From Phoebastria nigripes (Eukaryota; Chordata; Aves; Procellariiformes; Diomedeidae), in contig JAYKAV010003357.1 of NCBI GenBank assembly GCA_035582835.1, positions 7,176-71,175 of the forward strand: a stretch of 64,000 nt of DNA. Direction: 5' to 3'. The position numbers and the translations under genes were made by a program. A model generated the notes under the pieces. That model searched no databases. It worked only from the letters and a program-made list of their open reading frames with translations, and was not told the DNA's origin. Positions within the stretch are counted from its first letter, which is position 1; the number at the start of each line of letters is the position of its first letter. Positions 13,537-26,580 of this stretch are shown one piece after another.

Positions 13537-16500
13537 AAGCTGGAATGGTAAAAAACTTCACAAATTCCCAAACATTAAGCAAAGAAGATTGTTTTGAAGA
13601 TAGATGGATATTTTCATTTAACTTAATTTTATTTCCTATAACAGGTTAGGTCTTCCTAGAAAGAGATGCCTCATTCAGTAGCCCTCTCACTAAATGCAGA
13701 GCTGACATGGAGCCCCTGGGCCCACAGGCAGTGGGCGTGGATAGAGGTCCCAGGTGCAGGTGGTAGGGCCATCAGGCCCATTAGTGCCCTCAGGGTCCTC
13801 ACAATAACTATATCTTATTCAGACTCACAATATTAATTTCACGATAAAAATTATTAAGGACCAAAGAGAAAGACAAGGAAGCAGCAATTCACTCAACATT
13901 ACCACTGTTGCACAGAGTCACCCAAGGTTTCTGAAACCCAGAAAGATTCATATTTGGATGGCCTCCACAACCGAGCAGTTGCTCGCTTGTTTTCTATGTC
14001 CAAACTGTTTGTACAAACCTTTAATGAACTTTGCTTTTTCTGTTACAGAACACCCGCTAACATTTTTCAGGCACTGTTTATAGAATTCTTTAAAGGTCAA
14101 GTGTGATTCTGCTGAAATGCATCGTGTCATCATGTGATGTTGATCACAGAATATTAACTCTTTAATTTCGGTTCGTTTCTTTTGTATGACTGCAAGGGTC
14201 ATAAGAATACCAAAGGGCTATTTTCTTGTTTTCTCTCAAAGTGAGGATTCCTTTGGTAAGTATACTGGATGGAAAATACCTGGAGGAAAACCCTGTCCAA
14301 GACCCCACCTCTGTTAGATTCCAGCAGGCAGCAATCTAGTACTATATTACCTTCAGTAATTTCCCTACTTCCTGGGAACTGGCTCATTGTTTTACATTTT
14401 GGCACACAAATAACAGACTGGAACATTTCTTTGAGACAACTCTTGCACCAGAGTTGAGGGCTAGTCTCTGTATTCCTGGCAGAGATCTAAACACTCCAGT
14501 AATTCCCTGAAGTACTGAAACACCCATTTAGGTATTAGCTCACATAAGCACGATAACTCAGTTTACAAGGACAAATGTATCTCTCTGAAATCAGAGATCT
14601 GTTATGACATCACCCAGATACTCTGACCCACTTCCTATTCCAGCAAACAAACTCAAAAAGTCATTAGCTAATCAGACTTGAATCTTACTTCAAAACTTGA
14701 AACTATTTCACAACAGGATTTGATTAGAGGAGAAATTGAATTGCTTAAAATCTCTTTTTTCTTTTTTAACTTCACAACAAGTGAATCTACATATTTCATG
14801 ACCACTGATGCTAGATATTAAACACAAAAGATTTTCAGATGTTTTTTTCTAGGTATTTTACAGCCATAATCTAAAACCGCTTAGGGAATTAATCCTGTCA
14901 AATCTGAAGTACTGACTCATTCTCTAATACAACATGAATAACAATTTATTGTGGACCTGATCTAGTTCCAAACATCATCTCATCAGGACAACTTCAGTTT
15001 GTACTTCAACAATATTACTGGATGGTCTGTTACATATTGACAAAAATGAAATCAGAAAGGATCAAGTTTTTTCGAAAAATATACAAATTAAGAGTATCGT
15101 AAGAGCATGTGATAGCTGGTAATACCTTTACTGCTTACTCATAACACAGAATATGAAAAGAAGTGTAAGGAATATGACAGAAATGTTAGCAAAGCACAAG
15201 TTACATTTATAAACAGTCAGAGCCAGAGGGCTTTCTTTGAAGGCATGTTGGTTTCCATTTTTTATTAATATAAACTGGGGTAACTATATAGACCTCCATA
15301 TAGCACATTTACACTAGCAGATAAATTTATCCATTGTCCAGATTTCTACCATAAAACAAACAAAATTGTCATGAAAAGAACAAAAATAAGATCCCTAACA
15401 TGAGTTATTACTTCTTGGCTAAAATTTTAAGACTCTTCTACTGGAAAGATTGGGAGTATTTCTATATATGCCAGAAACTTCTTGTATAACTTTAGTCTGT
15501 ATTGTGGGCCAGAGGCTTTTCCCTTAGATAAAATCAATGCAGAACTGGATTGGTGAAGAGTCAAAGTCAAGAAGTGGAAGGCACTGAAAGCACATGATAG
15601 TTTCCACCAGTACATTTCCCCAGTTCCTCTGAAACAAAAGATCTTCAGCCCTGCCAAACAACTATCAATCAGCTACAGTAGCGGAATACTGTCAGCAGAG
15701 AGGACACCAGGAGCTCAGTTACTGCAGACACTGAAATGGTGGCTAGCCCCAGGAAATAGCCTAGAAGGAAGGGAATTGCCTCATGCATAAAGGTACACGC
15801 AGCTTAAACTTTGAATATCTGGCATTTCAATGAGCTGGCTAATGTCATAATTGCAGAAAAAAACCCATAAAGCACACATCAGCAGAATTAAGGGAATTGT
15901 CATGAACAGCAGGTAGGAAAGTTTGCAACTGTTTGAAAAACGCTGTCCAAGGCAAGGAACCAGGATCTTCATTACTATGACAAGAGTTGCAACAAAGCTA
16001 GTGCATGTTAAAAGCAAACTAAGTGAGCACAACTGTTTTAAGACCATATACAGATTGTTACCATGGTTCTTTAGATATTCTTAGGGCATCCTTTTCACTC
16101 TACTGCATTTTTCCATTGTGATGAGATCTCCTCAGTTGCTGTTTTAACGGGGTTAAGGTTAAGCTTGCTTTCATCACTGATCTATAATTAGGATGGCTGT
16201 TATTCTATGGTTTCTATAGAGCCATATGGTTATCTAATGCTAACAAGACCTGCAGTGCTTCAGATTCTGTATATTGCTTCCTGTCTGGCTTCTGGTTTCC
16301 TCATTTTCTGCAGCATTTCTTGGGTTGTCTATATAAGGAAGGAAAAGGAAATCAAAGTCTGTGTTTATTGTGCTTCCTGGAGATTAATATTCCCCTATGA
16401 ATAGGTTTGAAAAGATTTCAGCCATGCTTGTCTTGTTTTTTCTGCAACAGAATATACCCTAAGAGCTACAAGGAAAACTGGTCAAACTTGCTTCTGTGTA

Positions 16501-17979
16501 TTTGTCAGATATATTTGTCAGAACACTATTTGTTTTATTTTACTGAGTTGCACCAAGGGAGTACCAGTTAACATTCCTCAACTGATACTGCCACTATAAC
16601 AACAGATTTTTTTTTTTTCTTCTTTTATTTCCCAATATTTTGTTTCCAGTACTACCCAGAAGGAGTTAGGCATCAGAAAGGAAAAATACTTCCTAATCCA
16701 AAAATGACAAGACAAACAAGAGGTAAGAAAGGAGGTACAGAGCGGTCAAGGAGGTGATAGGCCCTGTCATGGTAATTCAGTGTTTAGTAACACAGTGGTT
16801 TGGCTTTTGGAGAAGGGAGACTCACGACAGATTTTTACATTCTGTTCTGTGCCAAGGTTGGCAAGGCTTTGCACTGAGAGAACAGAGAGTTTCATATAGG
16901 GCTTTCTTCCCCCCAAAAACACACAACTGTAGACATTTTATAATAAATTCTCTGTTTCTTAGAAATGAGCTTTTCTCATTTTTCTCTAATACTCTGTTTT
17001 ACTTCCTGTTTCCTTTGGGTCCAGTTTTTATTGTTTCAGTGCAGCAGTTTCAGTGCCAATGTCAACATAAAGACAGAAGCATTTCCAGTTTATGACGGGT
17101 CTGACAGTCATGCTTCCAGTGCTTCTAGCTGGAAGCTGAACCAGTGGGCCAGCCCAGATGTTTTTGCAATGAAAGCATTGATTGAAGAAAGAAAACAGAC
17201 CTCTTGGACATTAACAGGAGCCTGGAAAGCAAACACCTCACATGAGAAATAACCCAGAAAACAACACCATTACAGGACACAAACTGATTCACAGTATCTC
17301 AGAGGAGGAAGAACTGGCACTAACCATGCAAAAGGTTAAACCATTCTGAATTTGGTTGCCATCTAAAATTGCGCAATGAAGTTGAAGATTGGGTGGAATA
17401 TAAAAACAGAAAGGGAAATGGGGCAATCTTAAGTAGAAATTACCACAGCTAGAAAACCTTTTGTAATACATTAGACTGGATGCACAGTTACATAAGTAGC
17501 CGTCAGTATCACAATATAGATCTCATCAAGATTTCATTTCACTGATTNCAATAGATAAGCTTTTGATTCATCATGAAAAAGAGAAATTCATAGGAATGCA
17601 TAAAAAAAGTTCTCTTTACCAGCTTTTTGCTGATTCTTTATATGTTCAGAGAATTTTCAAAGGAGAATAACAGAATTTAGTTCCCACTAAGTTTCAGTGA
17701 ACTATGACCTTGTATAGTCTCTTTCAAAAAAATCCCCCCTACAGCACAGAAGAACTCAGCTTTTTTGTTCCTTTTGTCCATATTGCTTGTATATTTAGGA
17801 AGACTGATTAGAATAAGCATACAGATGTGCAATCATTGTGTTCTACAGTACAGAGCTTCCCTCCATCTCCACTCTTCCAAGTGTATTGATTTAGATATCA
17901 ACTTTAGGTACTTCTTTGCTCCACCTCCTACCCCATAGTGCAGTAACAGTGCATTTATCCTTGCAAGTAGAGCAGTATT
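13537..17979. other. Unique DNA with weak exon-like frames
   Basis: About 4.4 kb without a recognised repeat. Two stretches look slightly more protein-like than their surroundings. One is a minus-strand frame at 15781-16047 encoding two hydrophobic segments separated by PCLGQRFSNSCK. The other is a + strand frame closing at 17252 that follows a pyrimidine-rich TTTCAG at 17048-17053. Neither matches a protein I know. Both are discussed under findings and should not be read as gene calls. Confidence 0.5.
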
Positions 17980-18172
17980 ACTCTTTCCATTCTACAAATG
18001 GAGAACTTGGGAACAGAGGGATTAAGGTACATATCCTCGGCACAGGCTGAGATGCCTGGCTGTTGGGACTGCATTCTTTGAGGATTTAAGAGTTATCCAA
18101 GGCCACACAGGAAGTCTTTCAGGGCAGAAAGGAACTGAACTTGATTTTCTGAAGTCCAGGCTAGAATCTTTA
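17980..18172 (+). mobile_element. Probable MIR SINE relic
   Basis: The order of landmarks matches the mammalian-wide interspersed repeat consensus: TTCTACAAATGGAGAACTTG, then GAGGGATTAAG, then CCAAGGCCACACAG, then GGAACTGAACTTGATTTTCT. About 60 bp between GATTAAG (18036) and CCAAGG (18097) has no counterpart, so the copy is either interrupted or diverged. MIR is an ancient tRNA-derived SINE known from amniotes generally, including rare copies in birds. The assignment rests on recall of the consensus, not an alignment. Confidence 0.5.
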
Positions 18173-21100
18173 CCTTTCATCCATCTTCCCTCTTAAGTTC
18201 CAACTTCAGGCTCAGAAGTTTTAACAGTTATGTTAAGAGCTGCAAAGCCGAGTAGCACTTAATCCTCCATGTCACAAAGGGGACTTTCTCCACAAGACTA
18301 CAGTAGATTGTATGTGAGAATTGTTTTGTCTCTGGAAAACACCATGGGGGATGGATTTCATCTCCCCACATTTCATATAAAGAGAGTCCACGTAACAGAT
18401 TGTCCAGCAGAAACGTATTTTTAACATGAAAAATAAAAAAGAGAACATCTTAAAAATCAGTGTTTCCACATCAAAACACAGTAAGTCAAAATTAGATACC
18501 ATTCTGTAGTGAAGCCAAAGTGTTTTACCTCTTTATACAAATCTAGTAGTTGAGAATATCATGGTTGTTGGTAACAAGGCCAATGAACAATAAGTAATCC
18601 AATGCTTGAACAGATTAACAAACAAGAATATAATGGCGGACATTTAGCAATAACCTGACAAGTATACCACCCAGCAGCATTTGCACTGCGAAACAAGGAA
18701 AAATTCACAGTTTGAGTGGGCCTCTAATCCCTAATCAGCCTGCTGCTTGTGTAGCAGACCCCTTCACTGGAGATTAGAATGATGTAAATTATAGTATTGC
18801 TGCCACTAAATTTACCCTTACTTTAATTTGAAGAGAACAAGTTTTACGGTTTCTAAAAAGCTATTAAAAATCCTGCAAATTATTGAGCGCCATCTACTAT
18901 TTCATTAACTCTTAATACACTAACGGTGTTTTGGAGCTGCATAGTTGAATCAAGATTTTATTCAGCAACTAAAGCAGAAATTCAGATTTTGGGATTTATT
19001 TAAAAATTGCATTGTATTCTCTCCAAAAATCAGTGCTCATTTTTTCAAGCACAAAATGAGTTTTACAAGAATTAAAAAGCAAAGCCATTCATTAGAGATA
19101 AAAATAATTAAAACTTAAGTTTAGCATCAGAGTCAGTCTTTTCTTTATCACAAATATTTTAGTAAGGAAATAATATAGATCCTTAATCCTTTTCATATCA
19201 CTAAATAAATTGAAATATTGGATACTGGCTACACTTGGAAAAAAAAAAACAACCAACCAAGCCACCAGCATTAAGCTAACAATGGTTGTATTTTAATGAT
19301 TATGAATATCCAGGGATTTATTTTTTTTTAAAAAAGAGGTAATAGCTTAGTTACCTAGGCTTATTGTGACATCAGATGTAGTTCAGGTAGGCTCCTACCT
19401 TCCTGAATAACTAATTTACAAGAAGTTATTCCTCAAGTTGTTGTGAATTTGCATAATGAAAGAGATCAGACAAATGTCAAGACTGATGAACTGTATGGAC
19501 CAATTGTCCATGCTCTCTTGCATCTGTAGTTTCCTTTTTTGCATTCATGTTTGCAAATTGTTCATAGAATTGCTGTCTCTACTTATGAAGTGAGAAGGAA
19601 CACAGGAGGAAAAAAAAAGAAACGAAACAAAACAAAACAAATGCCACTAGGCTTACTGGACATTCAAGCTGTCATTTGCCTGCCTATTCTAGCAGCTCAA
19701 TATCACTTTGATGATCTACATAGCCAGAAAACAATCTGTGGTGGGCAGCATGCACTGCTCTGCACTCTTTGGCTTACTAGTGAATAAATTCTAGGAAATT
19801 ACATGTTAAAAAAAAAGAGATTAAAAGTGATACTGTGTCCTAGAAATATCACACTCTTTCACTGCTTTTCATCTCCCAGTTCAGGGCAGGTTTCATCTCT
19901 TGCCCTAAAGTTGAGACATTTACTCACAGCTAATAGTCTTAGCTCTGAAGTCAATAGAGGTGGACAATTCTAAAAGGTAGTCTATCTCATACTAAGAAAG
20001 GTGCTAGAGAGACACCAACTTTTGTGTATAATTTTTTTTTTAATTGAGTAAATTCACAAACACTATACTCAAATACCTTTGAGTATATTTAAGAACATAG
20101 GTGTGGTATTAGCCACAATGGTCATCCTTCTAGGCAACTCTCCTTTGAACAGACTGGCAACAAAAAGGCATGTTGTTTCACGCTCTAGTGCTCTATTACT
20201 TAGAGCCAACAGGATGAGGAGCAACAACAGATACTACAAAATATCTAGCTCCCATGTCCAGCTGTAAGGATGAGCATGGGTCTTGGAAATGGTGAAATGC
20301 ATCAGCAGAGCAGTGCTCTCAGGCTCCCATGAAGAACTCTTCTGAACAGGGTCAGCTTCTTCCTGTTCCAGACTTCAGTTATTCTGAGACAGCTTAGGTG
20401 TCTTTAAATGGCACCATATTGCAAAGTGTAGACAGCCTCAGATAAATACACAGACATGAAGAGGTCTCAGGAGGAGTCTGAAAGGAAAGAAGTTAAAATC
20501 TTTCTTTGAGAAGGAAAACTGGTGTCTGATTCCTCAGTTCTTTCCACACATCCTCACCCAGGAAGTTTTTCTATAGCAGTTTTGCAGGGAAGAGTCTACA
20601 TACACCAATACTCTGCAATGGAGCACAGTGTCAGTATGGTAAGAGCTGCAAAGGTCACACAGGTGATACAGTAGTGGCAGTGTGGCATGGCTGAGAGGCA
20701 GTCTTTGTCAGCTCAAAGCCACACAAACGGGCTCACACTAGTCTATGCAGGTTAACAGCACTACTTAACAACTGGTGGTGGTGCTAGTTTATATCCCTCT
20801 GNGTTATTATGGTCCATTCATTGCACATGATGGCCACTCAGTCTTGCGGACTCCTAGCATCCCAGTCTGTCACTCGCTTTTGAGAAGCCCTAGATGGGAA
20901 CTGCAGAGGTTTACCAGATTGTCACGTTCTGAGGAGGGAAATAGCAGAGTTTGTGTTACCCTGTAATCTCTAACACTTCATTTTAAGGCATAACACTATT
21001 GCCAGTGTTCAAGCTGAGCTTTCAACTGTAACTCTGGATTGGGACTTCAAGCTGGGTAATTTTTCAACCATCACTTTGCATGAATACAAGTTTTATGTAT

Positions 21101-22563
21101 GAAATAGAAAGCACACTGAATGCAGTATTACCGTCTCCAAGCCTTAAGTGTTCATGAGTCAGACCTCCCATGAGCTATGACTAATCTAGAAACTAATGTT
21201 TTTTTCTTTTATATGTACAAGTAATTTGTTTTTTCCATCTACCTTTTGAATTATCAGGAGATCAGTTAGGACACAGAATATTTCTGCCTTTGGCTTTTGC
21301 ACTGGGCAGAAAATTCCCAGAGGGGTTCTGCACTGGCTGAGATCCAAGACAGCTGGCACCTGAGAGGCTCCAAAGACTCGGTAAGGGTAATTTGAACTTC
21401 CATGCTGACCTCCTGATCTTTCAGATTTGGCTAGCCAGATGGGTTAGATGTGGACAGGTAAGAAAAGGGGTCCTTAACAGCTGGGAGCTATTATAACTCC
21501 AGGGCATCATGAGACACAGCCGTGGCTACTGGCCAGTAATGGTTTAGGCTGTGAAAGGCAAGACTAACTGGGGGTAGGAGGAAGGCCACTACAGCTCCTG
21601 AACTCTACATAGACATCTTCAGAGTCTTGGCAGTTACCAAGTGAAGAATGAACCACAACAGGATCTGGAGAACCATTTCAAATTCCAAAATCTCAGTGGA
21701 GGTCATCCGACTCTTCAAACTGGCCTACTGATTTCCTGTGTTTGCCTACCCAGTTAAAAGCATCAAGCTTGCTACTGTCACCACTTGAAATTGTTCGGAA
21801 GTTTAAGAGACTGCAGATTATAGATTTGCCTAGAACTCCACAAAAAGCAGAACATTTTTTTTTGAGAGACGTTGAAGATATCAGAAAATCTGCTCTGAAT
21901 CAAGATGGTTTTATAGAAGAAACAAATGACTGCTTTGTCTACCCAACCTCATTCACAGCACCAGATATTTCTCAGATCGGAGGGAGCGTTCCAAAACCAA
22001 GACCATGTCAAAGAGAAGACATGTAGCCTTCCTCCATACAGCCGGATGGAGAATAAAAGCCATTCCCACACTACTGGGCAACCCTCACTCTTCAGGTATA
22101 TGCTGAATAGCTATTACTTACAATGGAAGTTACTACCACTAATAATGCTAGCACAGTCAAATAGATAATTATAAATACATAATCACCATTTGTGGACATG
22201 CTTAGTTTAGAATGAGAATGGTTTTTCCTATTTAAACTCCTGGAAACACAGTGTAAGACAAACCCCAAACCAGTACTTTACACTGATACAGAGTCCAACT
22301 GCTTCACTACGTACCAAACCTCCTTTTAGGTGAAGATTCAATCCTAGGGGTAGTCCAAACAATAGAGACAACGTCTTACTGAATACAGACACGTCAAAAG
22401 TCAGACAAATAATACACCCATTTTGTCCATGATGGTAAATTATTAGATGAACAGTAACACCTTCAAGCCAATGTAGTTGCTCCAAGCAGTGCATTGCCAG
22501 ACATCTCTCAAACAATCTCAGTCATGTAACCGTTTGCTAGTTAACATAGTGGCCTGAAATACA
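18173..22563. other. AT-rich unique DNA
   Basis: About 4.4 kb with no recognised repeat family or gene. A-rich runs occur at about 19240 and 19611-19640. A 94-codon + strand frame at 21742-22026 sits just after an acceptor-like sequence and just before AATAAA (see findings). It is unrecognised. Confidence 0.55.
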
Positions 22564-22912
22564 ATAGAATCATAGAATCATAGAATAATTTGGGTTGGAA
22601 GGGACCTTTAAAGGTCATCTAGTCCAACCCCCTCTGCAATGAGCAGGGACATCTTCAACTAGATCAGGTTGCTCAGAGCCCCGTCCAGCCTGACCTTGAG
22701 TGTTTCCAGGGATGGCATCTACCACCCCTCTGGGCAATCTGTTCCAGCGTTTCACCACCCTCATCATAAAAAATTTCTTCCTTATATCTAAGTCTAAATC
22801 TACCCTCTTTTAGTTTAAAACCATTCCCCCTTGTCCTGTCGCAACAGGCCCTGCTAAAAAGTTTGTCCCCATCTTTCTTATAAGCCCCCTTTAAGTACTG
22901 AAAGGCTGCTGC
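22564..22912 (-). mobile_element. CR1 LINE 3' end
   Basis: On the + strand it starts with three tandem copies of ATAGAATC, the reverse complement of the CR1 3' tail. TTTGGGTTGGAAGGGACCTT and CTAGTCCAACCCC follow, then the 3' part of ORF2 (CTGTTCCAGCGTTTCACCACC and TTCTTCCTTATATCTAAGTC). Homology stops near 22912. It is about 350 bp and 5' truncated. The tail and 3' UTR are well kept, so it is a moderately young copy. It is non-coding. Confidence 0.92.
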
Positions 22913-24949
22913 ATTTCCTATGTAGGTAGCTCATCCAGTTAACCTGAAGTGGTTTTCTGCTAGTATTTATTCTCTGCCCCTCCAGTTTATAAATCAAACT
23001 TCTGTCCCTTGCTATGTTCGTCCTGTCCTCCCTCTTCCTCATGTTCCAGGTTCTCACCTAATCCCTTTAACTTTAACTTGCCTGAAAAGACACAAGGAAG
23101 GGGTTCAAAGAGGAAGTGCTCTATAAATCCTCCATGGATATTTCATCATTTTACTAACAGCAGAGTTAAAACCTTATTATGATAAAGTATACCCAGAGTG
23201 TTCACACTAATGGCAGTACAAGTTTCAGGGGACAATCAGGGTTTTGGTTTTTTTAAGGAAACAGTTTATCCAAAATGTCAAATCTATTGCAGCAATGTTT
23301 GGCTTTGTCATCAGTCAAAGATGCATTCTTATTAATGCAAGAATTCTAAACTGAACTATCAGACTTTAAGATATCCAAAATTTGAAAGCTCTACTCTGAA
23401 GTTTCTTGGATTTATAATCTTGGTCAATGATGAAGTCAAATGTATTGTAATATATTTTACCCTGAATTGTAGTCTCAATTCTAAGTCAATTTTTCAATTT
23501 AAGTGTCTTCCCCTTCCTCTCAGATTCTCCCTGAAAGCTTATAGAAATAAAACATTTAAAGATCAGGGGTCATCTTCTTCCATGTCTTCTATGTGAAGCG
23601 CACACACCCACACAATTTCAATAGTAGGGATGTTATTTAAATAAAGCTTTCTCCAGAAGGTAAATAGATATGAATGTAAATAATGTTTACTGATACAGAC
23701 TTGAACAATGGACTAAGGAAAGAACCTTGAAAGCATAAACAACCATATAAAAAATTGCTATGGTGAGCATTTGTTCCTGGTGACAAGCTTTCATATCAGT
23801 TAGGTACCTCATATATTTTCTATGATTTCTGTTATGACTTTCTCCCCTAGTTCATGTTTTGTTTCATGCTCTCTTTGATTGCCATCCTTTCCACTGTGAC
23901 AAAAGAACTTTGACATTACTGTATTGTTTTGCAGCTAATATATTAAACCATGGTGCCTTTATTTGCATAAGTTTAATCAAATCCAAGAACGACAATGAAG
24001 CAGCAGGAGGCTTAAGACATTTCTTTAAATCTAATTGGCACACAGAGGATCCCCTTAGCATGAAACCAGCTTCCTGGCTAGGAACAAAACATTGATAGAT
24101 TTTTTTTTTTTTTTCCTATCAGAATTCTTTTTCCCATACAAGGTAATGTTTCTTCCATACAGATTTCAATTCCAGTACATTCTTGGTGGAGCTATCCAAC
24201 TTCTACATGGCAGCAACCGACAAAGTATTAAGGAAGCATTTGCAAAATGCTATAGTTACAGTGAGAAATGTTTCCACCACCAGAATGAATTGTCTTAAGT
24301 GCTGTTCAGTTTTAGTTGATGAAATTGCAGCTTTTGACAAGACAATAAATATTCTTAGGAGTATTGTTTTGTGTGCTGACACACAGAAATACCCAAAGTA
24401 TTGAAGTATTGAAGTCCCAATATTTGAGCCGCATGTGGAAGCAACATCTNTTAATATTCTAAATAATAGGGTTTGCTGTTGCTTAAACATCTCCCTTCTA
24501 AATTAGTTGGTTAAAGATATAATGACTATTCCAAAATGCCTAAAAATGTTGTGTATTTTATACACATGCCCATACATGCACATACAAAAGCACACACAAA
24601 ACAGTATAATACAGTCAAGATATCATTAGCCATAAATAATACTTGTGCACTTCCTACCACAAAAGTTAAGCCTAGTCATTAAACACGTGAAATAACTTAG
24701 GCAAAATCTACAAAGCAATTCAAAGTATGCCTGCTGACATGGCATTTTCTCATAACAGAAATCTAGGATGGCACTTTAGGTTTAATATTTTATGTAAGAG
24801 ATGCTAGAAAGAAAAAAAAGAAGAAAAAAAAGTTTCCCTTCTTATTAGGGATATCTCATTAATTCATGCAGGCTTTTCTGCATAGAAAACAGAGACAAAA
24901 CAGTCTGTGACTGTGTTGTCCTCCCGCATCAAGCAGTCAGTCATGGACT
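22913..24949. other. AT-rich unique DNA
   Basis: About 2 kb with no gene or repeat family that I recognise. A T-run of about 16 lies near 24101-24114 and an imperfect CA/TG-rich patch at about 24556-24602. Confidence 0.55.
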
Positions 24950-26000
24950 GGCACTCTCCTAGGCTGGACCGATGGCTCAGAGTGCAGTTGCATGGAAGAA
25001 CGCGACCGACTGGGACAGCTTTGTCCAACTTAGTCACCGCAATAAAAGATGCTCAGAAACCACCGCTCTGAGGTGGGGTAGAACTGGGGTCCCACCAGGT
25101 ACTGAGCTAATCGCTCCCCAGAGAAGGCACATTTCCCTTCCCTGAACCCCATGGTGCAGAGGGAGGCACAGCACGTGGGCTGCCCCGTGTGGCCACCCGG
25201 CGTCACCCAGCCTGCAGCCCAGGTGTGAGAAGACCCCCTGGACGGCTCCATCCCACATGTGGCAGCCCTGCCGTATTGCTGGGGTCACCTCTCAGACAGC
25301 TGTCATCGCGTTTGGGAGGGATCCTGCCCCTGACCCCAAGCACACCCCAAGGGCACCTACTGCACGGCCTCAGAGGGTGTGGGGGTCGCGCCGAGATGGG
25401 CCTGGCACTGCTGGGGGGCCCTGGATGTGCAGGTACTCCTAGTCAGGTGACTGAGGAAAGGGAAACAAAACCGTCTGGGGCGTGTTTAGCCGACAGCTGA
25501 TGACAAGCATTTAAAAACTGAAACAGTTTGTGCATGCCTAAAGGCCGCATCAGTTAGTTCCTAGACCTAAGCCAACATGGCTTAAATTAAAACCTGAAAA
25601 AACCCCCAAACTCACCCTCGAGAAGGCGAGGGAGCAGCAATGGCTGGTGGCTCCTCGCGGGGCAGGAGCTGGGAGCTGTCAGGTGCTCCTTTGCCAGGGC
25701 CCATCCCACTGCACCGGGAGGGAGCTGGGCAGGCTGGAGACCGTGACCAGGCCATCAGGCAAGTCCATGGTGATGGCTGGGCCAAGGCCCAGCTGGGACA
25801 TGGGCCCACCGGTAGACCCAGGTCAGCAGGGCCCATGGCCAGGCAGGGCTGTGGGGAGCTGGATATGGGCCCTGCCGCAGCGTCACTGAGGCAGGGACTG
25901 ACAGCACCAGGGGGGCCTGAAATGGGGTCCTGGGCCGTGGGCAGGGTGTGGAGAGCCCCGGGGGTGATGACAGGGACAGTCAGGGCTGGCAGACAAATGC
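24950..26000. other. GC-rich, CpG-containing kilobase
   Basis: About 1 kb stands out from AT-rich surroundings. It is rich in G+C and holds many CpG sites, for example TCGCGTTT, GTCGCGCCGAG, CCGGCGTC and CTCGCGGGG. An AATAAAAG hexamer context occurs at about 25041. Overlapping open frames run on both strands (182 codons on - at 25612-26160, 156 on + at 25640-26110). Low stop-codon frequency is expected in GC-rich DNA. I recognise neither a protein nor a repeat. It may be a CpG-island-like promoter, a diverged LTR or a GC-rich non-coding patch. Confidence 0.45.
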
Positions 26001-26554
26001 TAAGACCAGGCACACACTCAAACGTTTCTTCAAAGACATGCCAGTTTCTGAAATCTGGGACAACAGGTATAAACATGGGCCATGTCAGTATATTGAAACA
26101 TAATAAGTAAAGCTTTCTCTCTAAGTAACATCTTGCTTTCCCTCTCCAGTCACAGTACACCTCTAGAGAGCCGTACCTCCCCTCAGCGGGCTCACAAGAT
26201 AGCTTTAGTCAATGGCAGGTAACGAATGGCTGAGTCATTTAATTTCAGGTGCTGCTGCTGAGCAGGCTGACTCCAAAAAGATGTTTTTTCAGAGGTTACA
26301 ATTGTTCAAAGGTTACAAATGTATTTGCATTTATAATGAAACAAGTACTCTACAAGGAACAAATTTATGCTGAAATTTGTCTGACAGTGATACCAATTGT
26401 TTCTCAGTTCAAATCTTTGTGTCTGGCAGCAAATTTTGAGGGGTGCAAAAACTGCTGTCTTTGTTTATTTGCAGTTCAAATTTTATGTTTTGTTTAAAAG
26501 TGGCACAACAGGAGAGCAAGGAAGAAGCTACTCTGTTTACTTCATCCCAGGTCA

Positions 26555-26580
26555 GGTAGACCCTCTAGAGGGGGTCTACC
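26555..26580. repeat. Near-perfect palindrome
   Basis: Nine-base arms GGTAGACCC (26555-26563) and GGGTCTACC (26572-26580) are exact reverse complements. The 8-bp centre contains the palindrome TCTAGA. The sequence could fold as a hairpin or cruciform. No neighbouring gene explains it. Confidence 0.6.

Noticed and set aside
25612..26160. 182-codon minus-strand and 156-codon plus-strand open frames
   Set aside because: They overlap on opposite strands in GC-rich DNA where stops are rare, have low-complexity Gly/Pro/Ala composition and match no family I know.
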